This document shows, piece after piece, positions 1 to 10,701 of a stretch of 64,000 bases of DNA (its first letter is position 1; each line of letters starts with the position of its first letter). The stretch is from Nonlabens arenilitoris (lineage in GTDB: Bacteria > Bacteroidota > Bacteroidia > Flavobacteriales > Flavobacteriaceae). The stretch is taken from the NCBI RefSeq assembly GCF_002954765.1, contig NZ_MTPW01000001.1, positions 1,253,501 to 1,317,500 on the forward strand. Reading direction: 5' to 3'. Below the pieces are notes generated by a model. That model ran no database searches. It saw nothing but the letters and a program-made list of their open reading frames with translations, and was not told where the DNA came from. The position numbers and the translations under genes are program-made.

Positions 1-3000
1 CCCAAAACCTGTTGCATTAACACCTGCCTCTTGCCAGCTATCATAAACACTAGGTCCTGAAACTGTAGATCCTATAAATCTAAAGGCTCTATTACCAGCA
101 GGAATATATCGTTCTACATTTACATTACCTGTAATAGCTCCAGCATCTACCACATCAACTCTAGCCGTACCCATTGCATTTGATACTAAAGTAATATTTC
201 CATTTGCATCTAGTTGTCCTCCAGAAACAACGTCTAACTGTTCAGAAATAGATTGCATACCGTTCATGGTTACATCTCCTGTTGCATCTACAGTTAGATT
301 AGTCATACTTCCTGCTCCTGTAACACTTGCTGCAGCACCACTTAAAATTACTTGGTTAACTCCTGTAATAGAACCGTTGTTTTCTAGGTTGCCAGTAACT
401 GTAATATCTCCATTATCTACTTCAAGAGAAGCTCCTGCTTCTAGAGTCAGATTACCGACACTTATTGCACTTGTTAAAGACGGCATTGTTCCCGCTTGAA
501 CAATCATGTTATCGTTTTCTGTAATATTTCCTTCTGGAGTATTGTTCCAAGATGCTCCATTCCAAATGTAGTCTTGTGATCCAGTATTAACTTCAAAATT
601 ATCAATAAATAAATCCCAATCTGATGCACTTGAAGAACTAGCTTTTGCAATAAAACCAACTTTAACCAGTCCTGAATAAGCAGATAAATCTATTGAAATG
701 GCATCACCTGCTACACTAGGAGTTGTACCTTGTGTCCATGTTTGCAATACATTTGTAGTACTCCATGTAGCTCCGTTATCAGTTGATATAACAACATTTA
801 CAATATCATCTATCCCAAAAGAAGCAGCAACCGTAGAACTTGCAAAATCTGTTGCAGAAATATCAAATTTTAATTGATTACTATTACCAATACCTAAATC
901 AACCGTAGGACTAATCAACCATTGACCAGTGGTCGTAGTGTACATATTATACCTTGCAGCTCCAGTAGTTCCGTTATTTGCAAAACCATCAGAGGCCCAA
1001 CTTGAAGAACCAATATTAAGTGAAGCATCTAGTTCACCAGTTGCTTCCTCCCAACAATCAGGGACGTATGAATTAAAGTTCTCTACATAACCTGGAACCT
1101 TTGATTCACAAGAAGTTTCAAAACTATAAGGACCTGCCCATTCACTAAAATCACCACCACCACAATTTGCTCGTACGTAATAATCGTAGGCTGTGACCGC
1201 GGTTAAGCTATTTAAAGAGTAAGGATTAGTAGCTGGAGTAATTACAGTTCCTGATCCTTGAGTAAAGCCATCTACACCATATTCTATTTCCCAAGACGCC
1301 TCACCACTACCTCCAGATGTCCAACTTAAGTCGGCAGAAGATGAAGTAATATTTGAAGAGCTTAACATCGAAGGAACTAGACAAGATGCTGGTGTTGTAA
1401 AGCTAAAAGGTCCTACCCATTCACTAAATTCTCCACCACTACAATTTGCTCTTACGTAGTAATCATAGTCTGCAGATTCTAAAAGGCTTGAAAGGCTATA
1501 AGGATTTGAAGTAGCCGAAACTATAGTTCCATCTGTGGTTCCCTGAGTAAATCCATCAATCCCGAATTCAATTTCCCAAGAGGACTCTCCACTACCTCCA
1601 GAGATCCAAGTTAAATCTGCTGAAGTTGCTGTAATTCCAGTTACGTTTAATGATGTCGGTTTTACACAATTAGGTAACTCAACAAAACTAAAATCATCTA
1701 AATAATAAGAATCAAAAGTACTAGTCTGACCATGTCTAACTGCAAAATAAGAATCAGTACTAGTTGGGATATTTATTTCTATGTCTTCAAAGGATGAAGA
1801 CGTCAAAGTAGTCGTTGCTAAAACTGTAAAGGTTGAAGCATCATTTGGATCTGTAATTGTACCTAGTTCTAGTTCTTGTCCATTAGCTCCTTTAGCACTG
1901 AACTGTACTTGTACGCCGTCAGTCGTTAACTCAGCTATTTCAGGAGAAATAAGCATATAGTCTCCAGAAGAATCAAATCCATTGTAGAAACGATAAGATT
2001 TAGCTCCAGATTGAACATTTGTAACAGAATTATCATAAACATAAGCGTAACCAGATCCTGAGTCGATAAAACTCCAGCAGTTAGGAGCATTTGAATTAGA
2101 AGAACTTCCCGTAGTTGAACTATCAAAATTTTCAGTAAAGGGAATATTAAAAGCAACACAAGGAGTGGTGAAACTATAAGGACCAACCCATTCACTAAAA
2201 TCTCCTCCACCACAATTTGCTCTTACATAATAGTCATAAGCTGTATTTGCTGTCAATGCATTTAGATTATAAGGATTTGTAGCTGGAGTAATAATATTAC
2301 CAGCTCCTTGAGTAAAGCCATCAACTCCGTATTCAACTTCCCATGATGCTTCACCACTACCACCGCTAATCCAAGAAAGATCTGCAGATGTTGCCGTAAT
2401 ATTTGTTACTGCTAAATTGGTAGGTTCTTGACAAGAAGGTATTGTTCGTACTTGAAAATTATCAATATGAAAATCCTTATCTCCGGTAGCAGAAGCTCCT
2501 TCATCAGAATAAATTGCAAACTGCACATTGGAGCCTGTGATCGCAGATAGGTCAGCATTAAAAGTTTCACCAGCCGCCGCCGGTGTGTTTCCATTTGCTG
2601 CATTCCATTGTACAATAGTATTCCAAGTAACTCCATCTAATGTATAAAGAAGTCTCACATCATCATCAGAATCAAAAACACCTTGTGTAGTGGCATCATA
2701 GTTAGTAAATGCAACATCAAGATTAATTTCGTATCCTCCTGCGCTTAAATCAAACTGTGGTGAAAGAAGCCATTCAACATCTCCTGTTAGATAAATATTT
2801 ACGTTCACTCCACCAAGACCTGATCCTAGATGTGCAAACTCTTCTTCAGCCCAATTACTAGAGCCTAAAGAACTAGGACCATTTACAGGATCACCGTCAA
2901 CAGCTTCTATCCAACAACTTGGAATGTAAGAAGAAAAATCTTCTAAATAATCTGGGGTTTCAGGAGCACAAAGAGTTGTAAAACTAAATGGGCCTGCCCA

Positions 3001-4116
3001 TTCACTAAAATCACCAGCTCCACAATTTGCTCTTACATAGTAATCATAATCAGTATTAGACATTAATCCTGTTGTATTTACTGGGTTAGTTGCCGGAGTG
3101 ATAATAGTTCCTGCGCCTTGGGTAAAGCCATCTATACCGTATTCTACTTCCCAAGAGGATTCTCCACTACCACCACTCGTCCAAGAAAGGTCAGCAGATG
3201 AAGATGTAATATTGGCAGCATCCAATGATGTAGGTACTAAACAAGAAGCAGGCGTTGAAAAACTAAAAGGACCAGCCCATGCACTTACATCACCACCACA
3301 ATTTGCTCTTACATAATAATCATAATCAGTAGATTCAGTAAGTGTATTTAATGTATAAGGATTAGAATTTGCTGCAACAATTGTTCCTGTTCCTTGTGTA
3401 AAGCCGTCTGCTCCAAATTCGATATCCCATAAAACCTCACTTCCAGTAACTGTCCAACCTAAGTTTGCACTTGTTGCTGTAATCCCAGTCGCTGTTAATG
3501 AAAAAACATCAGGACAGGCTTGTTGAATTCCTCCTAAAATTATATTAGGTATATAAGATAACATTGTTCCCGTAGGTGGAGATGCTGGATCAGGATTTGT
3601 CGAATCGCTTCTATAATAAATAGAACGATTAGTGGTTACACTAGAGGTATGGAAATCATCACTAATACTATCATAGCTTGCTCTATTTTCATCAACTGCA
3701 ACAATCAAGTTATTGGTGTTTGAATAGTTAAAAGGAGTATCTAAAGTTATTGTTATCCACTCATCAGTACCTGGAGCAGTTACAGTAATTCCTCCTGAAT
3801 ACACTTGAGTAAGTGCTGTACTAGGAAGCCAGTCTGTAGTAGAGGCATAAGAAGCTTTTACATCTTCAGCCATATATATAACCAATTCTTGACTATTAGG
3901 TAACTCAGTCGTCCCGCTATAAAACCATTGAATTGAGGTAATATTCCCAGAAGCATTAATTTCACTTTGTAAATAAACACTTTGTGAATAAGAAAAACCA
4001 TAATATGGTTCAAATGGTACTGCTTGAGATTCACTAGTGCCGGTACCAATTTGAATTTGACCACTAGAGAAACCAGTCGCAAAAATTAAAAGAAGTATTA
4101 GTAATTTTATTTTCAT
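1..4116 (-). CDS. Giant secreted multi-domain (FnIII / jelly-roll) protein, C-terminus outside window
   Basis: An uninterrupted reading frame runs leftwards from ATG at 4116-4114 to the window edge (1372 codons, no stop), so the gene is 3'-truncated. The N-terminus MKIKLLILLLIFATGFSSG is a signal peptide. After an N-terminal beta-rich region (about 20-195) there are five fibronectin III modules (about 200-285, 290-375, 556-645, 816-905, 911-1000), each with the signature DYDYYVRANCGGGDFSEW or close to it. Three jelly-roll/choice-of-anchor J type modules lie between them (about 380-555, 650-815, 1003-1175), marked by CW..A near the start and HIDNFQVRT at the end. From about 1180 the sequence becomes a repetitive beta-solenoid-like tail starting DYIWNGASWNN. 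By analogy with the gene at 5441-10567 a T9SS sorting domain is expected beyond the edge (inference). Likely a surface adhesin or substrate-binding protein; substrate unknown. Confidence 0.9.
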   Translation of the reverse strand, partial: MKIKLLILLLIFATGFSSGQIQIGTGTSESQAVPFEPYYGFSYSQSVYLQSEINASGNITSIQWFYSGTTELPNSQELVIYMAEDVKASYASTTDWLPSTALTQVYSGGITVTAPGTDEWITITLDTPFNYSNTNNLIVAVDENRASYDSISDDFHTSSVTTNRSIYYRSDSTNPDPASPPTGTMLSYIPNIILGGIQQACPDVFSLTATGITATSANLGWTVTGSEVLWDIEFGADGFTQGTGTIVAANSNPYTLNTLTESTDYDYYVRANCGGDVSAWAGPFSFSTPASCLVPTSLDAANITSSSADLSWTSGGSGESSWEVEYGIDGFTQGAGTIITPATNPVNTTGLMSNTDYDYYVRANCGAGDFSEWAGPFSFTTLCAPETPDYLEDFSSYIPSCWIEAVDGDPVNGPSSLGSSNWAEEEFAHLGSGLGGVNVNIYLTGDVEWLLSPQFDLSAGGYEINLDVAFTNYDATTQGVFDSDDDVRLLYTLDGVTWNTIVQWNAANGNTPAAAGETFNADLSAITGSNVQFAIYSDEGASATGDKDFHIDNFQVRTIPSCQEPTNLAVTNITATSADLSWISGGSGEASWEVEYGVDGFTQGAGNIITPATNPYNLNALTANTAYDYYVRANCGGGDFSEWVGPYSFTTPCVAFNIPFTENFDSSTTGSSSNSNAPNCWSFIDSGSGYAYVYDNSVTNVQSGAKSYRFYNGFDSSGDYMLISPEIAELTTDGVQVQFSAKGANGQELELGTITDPNDASTFTVLATTTLTSSSFEDIEINIPTSTDSYFAVRHGQTSTFDSYYLDDFSFVELPNCVKPTSLNVTGITATSADLTWISGGSGESSWEIEFGIDGFTQGTTDGTIVSATSNPYSLSSLLESADYDYYVRANCSGGEFSEWVGPFSFTTPASCLVPSMLSSSNITSSSADLSWTSGGSGEASWEIEYGVDGFTQGSGTVITPATNPYSLNSLTAVTAYDYYVRANCGGGDFSEWAGPYSFETSCESKVPGYVENFNSYVPDCWEEATGELDASLNIGSSSWASDGFANNGTTGAARYNMYTTTTGQWLISPTVDLGIGNSNQLKFDISATDFASSTVAASFGIDDIVNVVISTDNGATWSTTNVLQTWTQGTTPSVAGDAISIDLSAYSGLVKVGFIAKASSSSASDWDLFIDNFEVNTGSQDYIWNGASWNNTPEGNITENDNMIVQAGTMPSLTSAISVGNLTLEAGASLEVDNGDITVTGNLENNGSITGVNQVILSGAAASVTGAGSMTNLTVDATGDVTMNGMQSISEQLDVVSGGQLDANGNITLVSNAMGTARVDVVDAGAITGNVNVERYIPAGNRAFRFIGSTVSGPSVYDSWQEAGVNATGFG

Positions 4117-4283
4117 TTTGATTCTTTTAGAATTAATCAAGCTATTAAGTTATACCATTTTTGTAGCTCCGCACCTACAAGACTTAATTTTTTGTTAAAG
4201 CGCTCAATTCATCGCTTATCTACTTGATTTTTAAAAGATCAGCATGAATAATGTGCATAATATTTCATTTTTATTTAAAATAT

Positions 4284-4291
4284 TACCTTTG
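4284..4291 (+). promoter_or_regulatory. minus-7 box for trhO
   Basis: TACCTTTG fits the Bacteroidota sigma-A consensus TAnnTTTG exactly. It lies 28 bases before the ATG at 4320 and downstream of an in-frame ATG at 4251, which argues against that longer start. Confidence 0.65.
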
Positions 4292-4319
4292 TCGCTCAAC
4301 ACATAAAAATGTTTATAGC

Positions 4320-5351
4320 ATGCAACTGTATAACAAATTAAGTGCTGAAGAAAGAAGAGAACTTATACGTGCCGCTGGAAAAGAGCGGTTAACGATATCT
4401 TTCTATCAGTACCACCAGATCGGTAATCCACAACTTTTTAGAGACCACTTATTTTTACACTGGCATCCTATGGATGTTCTGGGAAGAATTTATGTCGCTC
4501 ACGAAGGTATTAATGCTCAACTCTCCGTACCTGGCGATCGTTTTGACGAGTTTAAACTATTTTTAGATAACATATCTTTTTTAGAAGGAGTACGTCTCAA
4601 CATCGCTAGAGAACAAGATAATGAAAGCTTCTTAAAACTTAAAGTTAAGGTTAGAAATAAAATAGTTGCAGACGGACTTAATGACCAAACCTTTGATGTA
4701 ACTAATAAAGGGATTCATGTAGACGCAACTAAGTTTAACGAACTGATTGAAGACCCCAATACTGTTCTGGTAGATATGCGTAATCATTATGAATCTGAAA
4801 TAGGACATTTTAAAAATGCATGGACACCAGATGTTGATACCTTTAGAGATAGTCTAGATTATATAGAAGAAAAATTAAAAGATCATAAAGAAGATAAGAA
4901 ATTAGTGATGTATTGTACCGGTGGTATCCGATGTGAAAAAGCTAGTGCATATTATAAACACAAAGGTTTTAAGGATGTATATCAACTAGAAGGTGGTATT
5001 ATAGAATACCATAGACAAGTGACAGAACAAGGTCTAGACAACAAGTTTAAAGGAAAGAATTTTGTTTTTGACCACAGGCTTGCTGAGAAAATCAGTGATG
5101 AAGTTATTGCAAACTGCCATCAATGTGGTACTCCATTTGACTTGCATACCAACTGTGCAAATGAAGCCTGTCACCTATTATTTATTCAATGTGATTCTTG
5201 CAAAGACAAAATGGAAAATTGCTGTAGCGATGAATGCAAAGAAATCATTCAACTACCGATCGAAGAACAAAAGAAATTACGTGCCGGGAAATATAATAGT
5301 AATAAGATTTTTAAAAAAGGTAGATCAGAAAAACTAGTATTTAAAAAGTAA
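4320..5351 (+). CDS. trhO: tRNA uridine(34) hydroxylase TrhO (YceA/rhodanese family)
   Basis: A 343-residue protein starting MQLYNKLSAEERRELI. It catalyses prephenate-independent, O2-dependent 5-hydroxylation of U34 in tRNA (family knowledge). The N-terminal acylphosphatase-like domain contains FYQYHQIGNPQLFRDHL and YVAHEGINAQLS. The rhodanese domain carries the active-site loop CTGGIRCEKAS with the catalytic Cys near residue 199. The C-terminal tail is Cys-rich (CHQCG, NCANEACH, CDSC, CCSDEC), as in zinc-knuckle-bearing members. An in-frame ATG at 4251 would add 23 unlikely residues, but the minus-7 box at 4284 lies between the two starts, so 4320 is preferred. The gene stands alone between two oppositely oriented giant secreted-protein genes and ends at a palindrome plus a hairpin terminator. 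Confidence 0.95.
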   Translation: MQLYNKLSAEERRELIRAAGKERLTISFYQYHQIGNPQLFRDHLFLHWHPMDVLGRIYVAHEGINAQLSVPGDRFDEFKLFLDNISFLEGVRLNIAREQDNESFLKLKVKVRNKIVADGLNDQTFDVTNKGIHVDATKFNELIEDPNTVLVDMRNHYESEIGHFKNAWTPDVDTFRDSLDYIEEKLKDHKEDKKLVMYCTGGIRCEKASAYYKHKGFKDVYQLEGGIIEYHRQVTEQGLDNKFKGKNFVFDHRLAEKISDEVIANCHQCGTPFDLHTNCANEACHLLFIQCDSCKDKMENCCSDECKEIIQLPIEEQKKLRAGKYNSNKIFKKGRSEKLVFKK

Positions 5352-5368
5352 TAATTATTTTAAAATCT

Positions 5369-5384
5369 CGCTTTCGCGAAAGCG
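5369..5384. repeat. 16-bp palindrome CGCTTTCGCGAAAGCG, copy 1
   Basis: Exact copy between the convergent trhO and giant-protein genes. Ten of its 16 bases are G/C in an AT-rich setting. Confidence 0.95.
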
Positions 5385-5392
5385 TATTAAAC

Positions 5393-5422
5393 AAAAAAGG
5401 AGCTCAAATTGAGCTCCTTTTT
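5393..5422. terminator. Bidirectional hairpin terminator
   Basis: The arms AAAAAGGAGCTCAA and TTGAGCTCCTTTTT are perfectly complementary, with A and T tracts on both sides. It lies between converging genes and can serve both. Confidence 0.85.
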
Positions 5423-5440
5423 ATTTATAAATATAACTAC

Positions 5441-8400
5441 TTATCTTTTGATAAATCGTTTCACAACGGTTGCTGATCCATCAGATATCTGCACTAGATA
5501 AACTCCTGAAGTAAGTGAACTCATGTTGTTCATTTCAATAGTATTATTAGATACATTATCAAATTCTCTAGTCATTACCTGTTGACCTAACGTATTGAAG
5601 ATTGCAATAGAAACTTGACTAGTTTGTACATTTCCTAGGTTGATAGTTATTGTATCTCCCGATACAGGATTAGGATATAAGGATACCGCATTTTCTAGCG
5701 CAACATCATCATTACCGGCAGTAGCATCTACAACAAAAGTACTTACGTGGAAATCATAATCCTCTGGATCATTAACAGCACCATCACTAGCTAAAAATGC
5801 AAATTGAACAATACCAGAATAGGCCGCTAGATCTATAAACAATCTATCACCTGTAACTGCTGGCTGATTTGCAGCGTTCCAAGTTTGAATAGAAGTCCAA
5901 GTTAATCCATTATCAACAGTAATTAATAAATCTACTGAATCATCAGATCCCATCACACCGGTATCTGCAGCTGTAGAAGTTCCACTGAAAGCATAATCGG
6001 TAACAGCAACTTCAACAGTTAAAATCTTAGTAGTTAAACTCGTTAAATCATAAGTTTCAGAAATCAACCACTCACGATCTCCTAGTGTATAAAGGTTCAT
6101 TACGTTACTAGGAACTACAGTACCAACACCATTAGTATATGCACGACCATCTTTCCAGTTAGAAGCTCCAATACCAGTAGGCCCAGTTGCTATTTCACCG
6201 TCACCAGCTTCATTCCAACATGCATTAGGCACATTATTAGTAAAGTCTGTTACTGCTGGGAACATAGTTACCGCACTACAATCGGTTGTAAAATTAATAG
6301 GTGTTGTACTCCATGCACTTTCATCACCTGCTGCACAAACTTCTCTAACATGAACAAAGTATTCTGTTTGAGCTGTAAGACCATTTATAGTATAAGTAAC
6401 ATTAGGCATCGCTCCTGCTACGTCTGTCCAGGCTCCTGAAACTGCTGGTGCCGCACCTGCCACTGTTGTTAACGAGTACTCATAATTACCTGCACTTGTT
6501 GCGTTACCACTATCAAAGTTTATTGTCGCGGCAACATCTGTATTATTTACTAAAGTAAGGTTAGAAGTATCTGGACAAGTAGGTGGAGTTCTTACTTGGA
6601 AATTATCGATATGGAAATCATAGTCGATTCCTGCATCATCAACAGCTCCATCTGTAGCATAAATTGCAAACCTTACAGTTGCACTAGTTATACCAGTTAA
6701 AGCGTTATTGTAAGTCTCTCCAGCCGTTGCTGGTTGATTATTAACATCCCAAGTCTGTAATGCAATCCATGTTATATCATCAGTAGTATAAGCAAGAACT
6801 ACTTGATCATCAGATCCCATTACTCCAGCCGCAGAACTGTTATAATCAGTAACCGCAACATCTAAATTCAATTCATATCCTCCTGCAGATAAGTCATAAA
6901 GAGGTGATATAACCCAATCCGAAGCTACATTACGATATAAGTTGATATTTACAGCACCGCCACCACTTGTAGCGTTATGAGCAAATTCTTCAGAACCCCA
7001 ATCTCCTGAACCAAATCCTGTAGGTCCTGTAGTTAAATCACCATCACTAGCTTCTTCCCAACAGTTAGGAACAAAAGTATCAAAGGTTTCTAAGGCGTCT
7101 GGTACAATTACGGCACAATCTGTAGTTGCTGTAATAGGTCCTACAAATGTCATACTACAGTCAGATCTTACATAAATGTCATAAGCTGTCTCTGGAGAAA
7201 GCATCGTTATCGTATAAGGATTAGTTGTAACATTAGAAGTTCCTACTGAAGGTGCAGGATCTCCAGTTGGTACCGCTATAACTTCCCAAGCAGTCGCTGG
7301 TGGAATACTATTTTCTGTCCAGCTTACTGTTACAGAATCTGCAGTAACAGAATCAACTGTTACACTTGATACATCGTTACACGTTGGTAATTCATCAAAA
7401 CTTACATCATCAATAGAGATATCTGCTTCATAAGTATTACCAGTCATTGTAGACTTAGATGTTGTGAAAGCAACTATCACTGTTTGTCCAGCATAACTAG
7501 ACAAATCAATAATAGCTTGTTCCCATGGATCTGCAGATGCTGTTTGTTGTTGACCAGTAATTGTCAATTCTGTTGTAAAAGTTGCTCCATTATCTGTAGA
7601 AACTGCTACTGTTAAATCAGTAATAAATGCTCCATACATATGGTAATAGAAACTAACTGATGGTACAGTAAGAGCAGATAAATCTACAGCTCTTGAAAGC
7701 ACAGTAGCAACATCTCCATTAGACCCATTACTTGCTTCAACAAACATAAATGTAGTACCACTAAACGCTCCTGTAGGACCAGTGTTAGAAGAACCTGTTC
7801 CTCCTGCAGCATCTATAGCCCAATCATATGCACCAGAGCTTATTTCATTCCAACATTGATCATTTACAAAACCAGATGTTGCAGCTGTAAAGTTTTCAAA
7901 GTCTACAAAATAAGGTGCAGCTATCGCAGCACAAGGAGTTTGTATACTAAGAGGACCTGATTGAGTTGATAAACCATCACCTGTAGCACTACAATCCTGC
8001 GTTACATAAAAATCATAGTTAGTCTCACCTGTTAAACCAGTTATGGTTGCCGTATCTGCTCCACCAGCAACTGTTGTTCCAGTCATAGTAGGATCAAAAC
8101 CAACAGGACCATAAGTGATGCTAGAAACGGTAGATCCGTTGTTATTAGTCCAGCCAATAGTTGCCATAGTATCTGTAGCAGATAATAATGTGATATCTAA
8201 AGGTGCTTGACATGCTGGGATCATTTCCCAAACTATATTGTCTAAATACAAATTATCAAAAGTAGAAGCAAACACATGTTTAAAGGCGATATAGGTATCA
8301 GTACCTGCATATGTATCAAAATTCTGAATATACTCAGTATGCGTGGTTGTAGGTGAAAATGTACCTAACGCAGTAAATGTCATAGGATCATTAGGATCAG

Positions 8401-10567
8401 TCATTGTACCAACTTCAACAGTAGAAGTAGCCACTGTGATATCTGCAAAGAATCTTACTCTGTGCGTACCTGCACTAAGATTACTTAACACTGGTGAAAT
8501 TAATAAAACGTCTGCAGGAATTGTAGTACCGTTTGCACTACCACTATATAACTGGACACCGTTAGGTGCAGAGTTGTCTGCCGAAGTTGAAGTTCTTACA
8601 TAAGGATCTGTTCCTGTAGCTATGTCAGTCGCAAAGAACGACCAACAAGAAGGTAAATCAGGAGTAGACACACTATCAAAATCTTCATTAAAATCAGTTA
8701 TTGGTGCGCAAGCAGTAGTAAAAGCAAATGCTGCAGACCATGGACTAGTATCAGTTCCTGTACAAACTTCTCTTATGTATACATCATAATCTGTACTAGG
8801 CATTAATCCTGTAATTTGTCCAGCCTGTGCGATAGGTAACATAGCACCAGATACACCAGTTAACGTACCTGTAGGTGCAACCATTGCGTCTGGTCCAGTA
8901 GGATAAGAATTTGCTGTGTCTAATAGGTATTCAAAGTTACCAGCTGTACCAGCATTATTACTATCCCATGTAATATCTGCGGTAGTTTGGGTTACAGATA
9001 CTAATTGTAAATTATTAGAGTCTAAACAGCTAGGTATTGTTCTCACTTGAAAATTATCGATATGGAAATCATAATCCTCTGCATCATCAACTGTTCCTTC
9101 ACTAGCATAAATACCAAATTGAACGGTACTACCTGTAATGGTAGAAATATCTGCATTAAATGTTTCACCAGCAGTTGCAGGTTGATTTGCAGCGGTCCAA
9201 GTTTGAATTGCTGTCCATGTAGTACCATCTAAGGTATAAGCTAATACAACCTCATCATCAGATCCCATTACGTCAGCAGCAGTGCTGTTGTAACTAGTAA
9301 GTGCGACATCAAGATTTACTTCATAGCCACCAGCCGATAAGTCAAATAATGGACTTAAAACCCAGTCAGAAGTACCTACATTAAAAAGATTAACATTTAC
9401 AGCACCACCACCAGAAGTTGATGCATGAGCAAATTCTTCAGATCCCCAATCTCCAGAACCAAAAGATGTAGGTCCAGTTGTTAAGTCTCCATCAGATGCT
9501 TCTTCCCAACAATTAGGAACAAAACTGTCAAAAGTTTCTAAATAATCTGGAACAAATGCAGCACATAATGTTTCAACACTTAAAGGACCTGCAGCAACAG
9601 ACAATCCATTTGTAGCTGCTGTACAATCTTGTGTTACATAAAAATCATAATCTGTATTAGGCATCAATCCAGTTATACTTGCGCTGTTAGCACCAGCAGC
9701 AACTATTGTACCTGATCCTATTGTAAATCCATCAACTCCATATTCTATGGAAGAAACTGTAGAAGAACTAGTATTTACCCAACTTAAATCTAATGTTGTA
9801 GCTGTAATATTAGAAGCAGCAAAAGATGTAGGTAATGGACATAATGCAGTAGTAGTAAATGAACCCGTAGCAGCAACTGAGCTTCCATTTCCAGCAGCAG
9901 AACAGTCTTGAGTTAAAATATATTCATAATCTGTTTCTGGAGATAAACCTGGTATATTAATCGTCGTTGCTCCACCAGGAATATTTATGATTGTACCTGA
10001 ACCAGCGGTTAATGGATCTGGTCCATATTCTAATACCGTATCTGTTGATGTAGAATTATTAGTCCATGAAACATCAGCAGTTGTTGCTGTAACTGTCTCG
10101 CTTAAACCACTAGGTGAAGGACACGGAATTGTGAACAAATCAAAGGCAACATCAGCATTAGAACCATTAAAGTCATATATCTGAATTATCAAGTCATCGC
10201 CTATAGCCCATCCAGACTGTAACGCGTTAGTTACAAAAGTGCCTGAACAAGAAATTTGATTTCCTGCTAGATCATAAATTGCAACACCAGGATTTCCTGG
10301 AGACAATGAAGTAAATGTTAAGGTCAGTTCTGTTGCTGTCCATGTAAAGAATTGGTCATTACCAGAGGCTGAACAACCAGTATTATCCTGTCCACTATCT
10401 GTAGTACCATCTGTTGTAAACGGCAACGTGAACTGCGGAGAAGTTGCTCCTTGAACAGGAATTGTTATCGGTATGGCACCAGCAAAGGTGTCATTGGGCG
10501 GTTGTGCTTGCGTCATTATACATGTTAAAGACATTAACATGGATAATAAGAGTAATTTCAATTTCAT
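5441..10567 (-). CDS. Giant T9SS type A secreted protein with FnIII and jelly-roll modules
   Basis: 1708 residues. The signal peptide is MKLKLLLLSMLMSLTCIMTQ followed by AQ. Six FnIII modules (first near 150-240, second near 245-330) alternate with five jelly-roll/MAM-like modules (about 335-510, 610-760, 880-1030, 1120-1300, 1420-1590), each bounded by Cys. The last ~80 residues are a type IX secretion sorting domain: LYPNPVSGDTITIN, then SIAIFNTLGQQV, then SGVYLVQI and a KRFIKR end. The modules near 335-510 and 1120-1300 are close copies of each other (shared CWEEASDGDLTTGP, GSGDWGSEEFAH, HIDNFQVRT) and resemble one module of the gene at 1-4116. The protein should be exported by Sec, then carried across the outer membrane by T9SS. 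Ligand or enzyme activity is not evident. Confidence 0.93.
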   Translation of the reverse strand: MKLKLLLLSMLMSLTCIMTQAQPPNDTFAGAIPITIPVQGATSPQFTLPFTTDGTTDSGQDNTGCSASGNDQFFTWTATELTLTFTSLSPGNPGVAIYDLAGNQISCSGTFVTNALQSGWAIGDDLIIQIYDFNGSNADVAFDLFTIPCPSPSGLSETVTATTADVSWTNNSTSTDTVLEYGPDPLTAGSGTIINIPGGATTINIPGLSPETDYEYILTQDCSAAGNGSSVAATGSFTTTALCPLPTSFAASNITATTLDLSWVNTSSSTVSSIEYGVDGFTIGSGTIVAAGANSASITGLMPNTDYDFYVTQDCTAATNGLSVAAGPLSVETLCAAFVPDYLETFDSFVPNCWEEASDGDLTTGPTSFGSGDWGSEEFAHASTSGGGAVNVNLFNVGTSDWVLSPLFDLSAGGYEVNLDVALTSYNSTAADVMGSDDEVVLAYTLDGTTWTAIQTWTAANQPATAGETFNADISTITGSTVQFGIYASEGTVDDAEDYDFHIDNFQVRTIPSCLDSNNLQLVSVTQTTADITWDSNNAGTAGNFEYLLDTANSYPTGPDAMVAPTGTLTGVSGAMLPIAQAGQITGLMPSTDYDVYIREVCTGTDTSPWSAAFAFTTACAPITDFNEDFDSVSTPDLPSCWSFFATDIATGTDPYVRTSTSADNSAPNGVQLYSGSANGTTIPADVLLISPVLSNLSAGTHRVRFFADITVATSTVEVGTMTDPNDPMTFTALGTFSPTTTHTEYIQNFDTYAGTDTYIAFKHVFASTFDNLYLDNIVWEMIPACQAPLDITLLSATDTMATIGWTNNNGSTVSSITYGPVGFDPTMTGTTVAGGADTATITGLTGETNYDFYVTQDCSATGDGLSTQSGPLSIQTPCAAIAAPYFVDFENFTAATSGFVNDQCWNEISSGAYDWAIDAAGGTGSSNTGPTGAFSGTTFMFVEASNGSNGDVATVLSRAVDLSALTVPSVSFYYHMYGAFITDLTVAVSTDNGATFTTELTITGQQQTASADPWEQAIIDLSSYAGQTVIVAFTTSKSTMTGNTYEADISIDDVSFDELPTCNDVSSVTVDSVTADSVTVSWTENSIPPATAWEVIAVPTGDPAPSVGTSNVTTNPYTITMLSPETAYDIYVRSDCSMTFVGPITATTDCAVIVPDALETFDTFVPNCWEEASDGDLTTGPTGFGSGDWGSEEFAHNATSGGGAVNINLYRNVASDWVISPLYDLSAGGYELNLDVAVTDYNSSAAGVMGSDDQVVLAYTTDDITWIALQTWDVNNQPATAGETYNNALTGITSATVRFAIYATDGAVDDAGIDYDFHIDNFQVRTPPTCPDTSNLTLVNNTDVAATINFDSGNATSAGNYEYSLTTVAGAAPAVSGAWTDVAGAMPNVTYTINGLTAQTEYFVHVREVCAAGDESAWSTTPINFTTDCSAVTMFPAVTDFTNNVPNACWNEAGDGEIATGPTGIGASNWKDGRAYTNGVGTVVPSNVMNLYTLGDREWLISETYDLTSLTTKILTVEVAVTDYAFSGTSTAADTGVMGSDDSVDLLITVDNGLTWTSIQTWNAANQPAVTGDRLFIDLAAYSGIVQFAFLASDGAVNDPEDYDFHVSTFVVDATAGNDDVALENAVSLYPNPVSGDTITINLGNVQTSQVSIAIFNTLGQQVMTREFDNVSNNTIEMNNMSSLTSGVYLVQISDGSATVVKRFIKR

Positions 10568-10701
10568 ATAAGGTTATTTAAATTAATTAGAGAGTGCTTT
10601 ATTAGCGCGTAAAATAGAGTTTTAATTAAATGTAAATAAAATGTTAAAGAAATTTTAGATAAATAACAAATTACACCGATTAAAGACGCGTCGATTTAAC
10701 A

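Noticed and set aside
4251..4319. Longer TrhO start at 4251
   Set aside because: The consensus minus-7 box at 4284-4291 lies downstream of it and the extra 23 residues do not look like the family.
9047..9232. Overlapping small frames on both strands within the giant T9SS gene
   Set aside because: Both lie in repeat-derived sequence of a continuous 1708-codon gene with signal peptide and sorting tail; composition is that of shadows.
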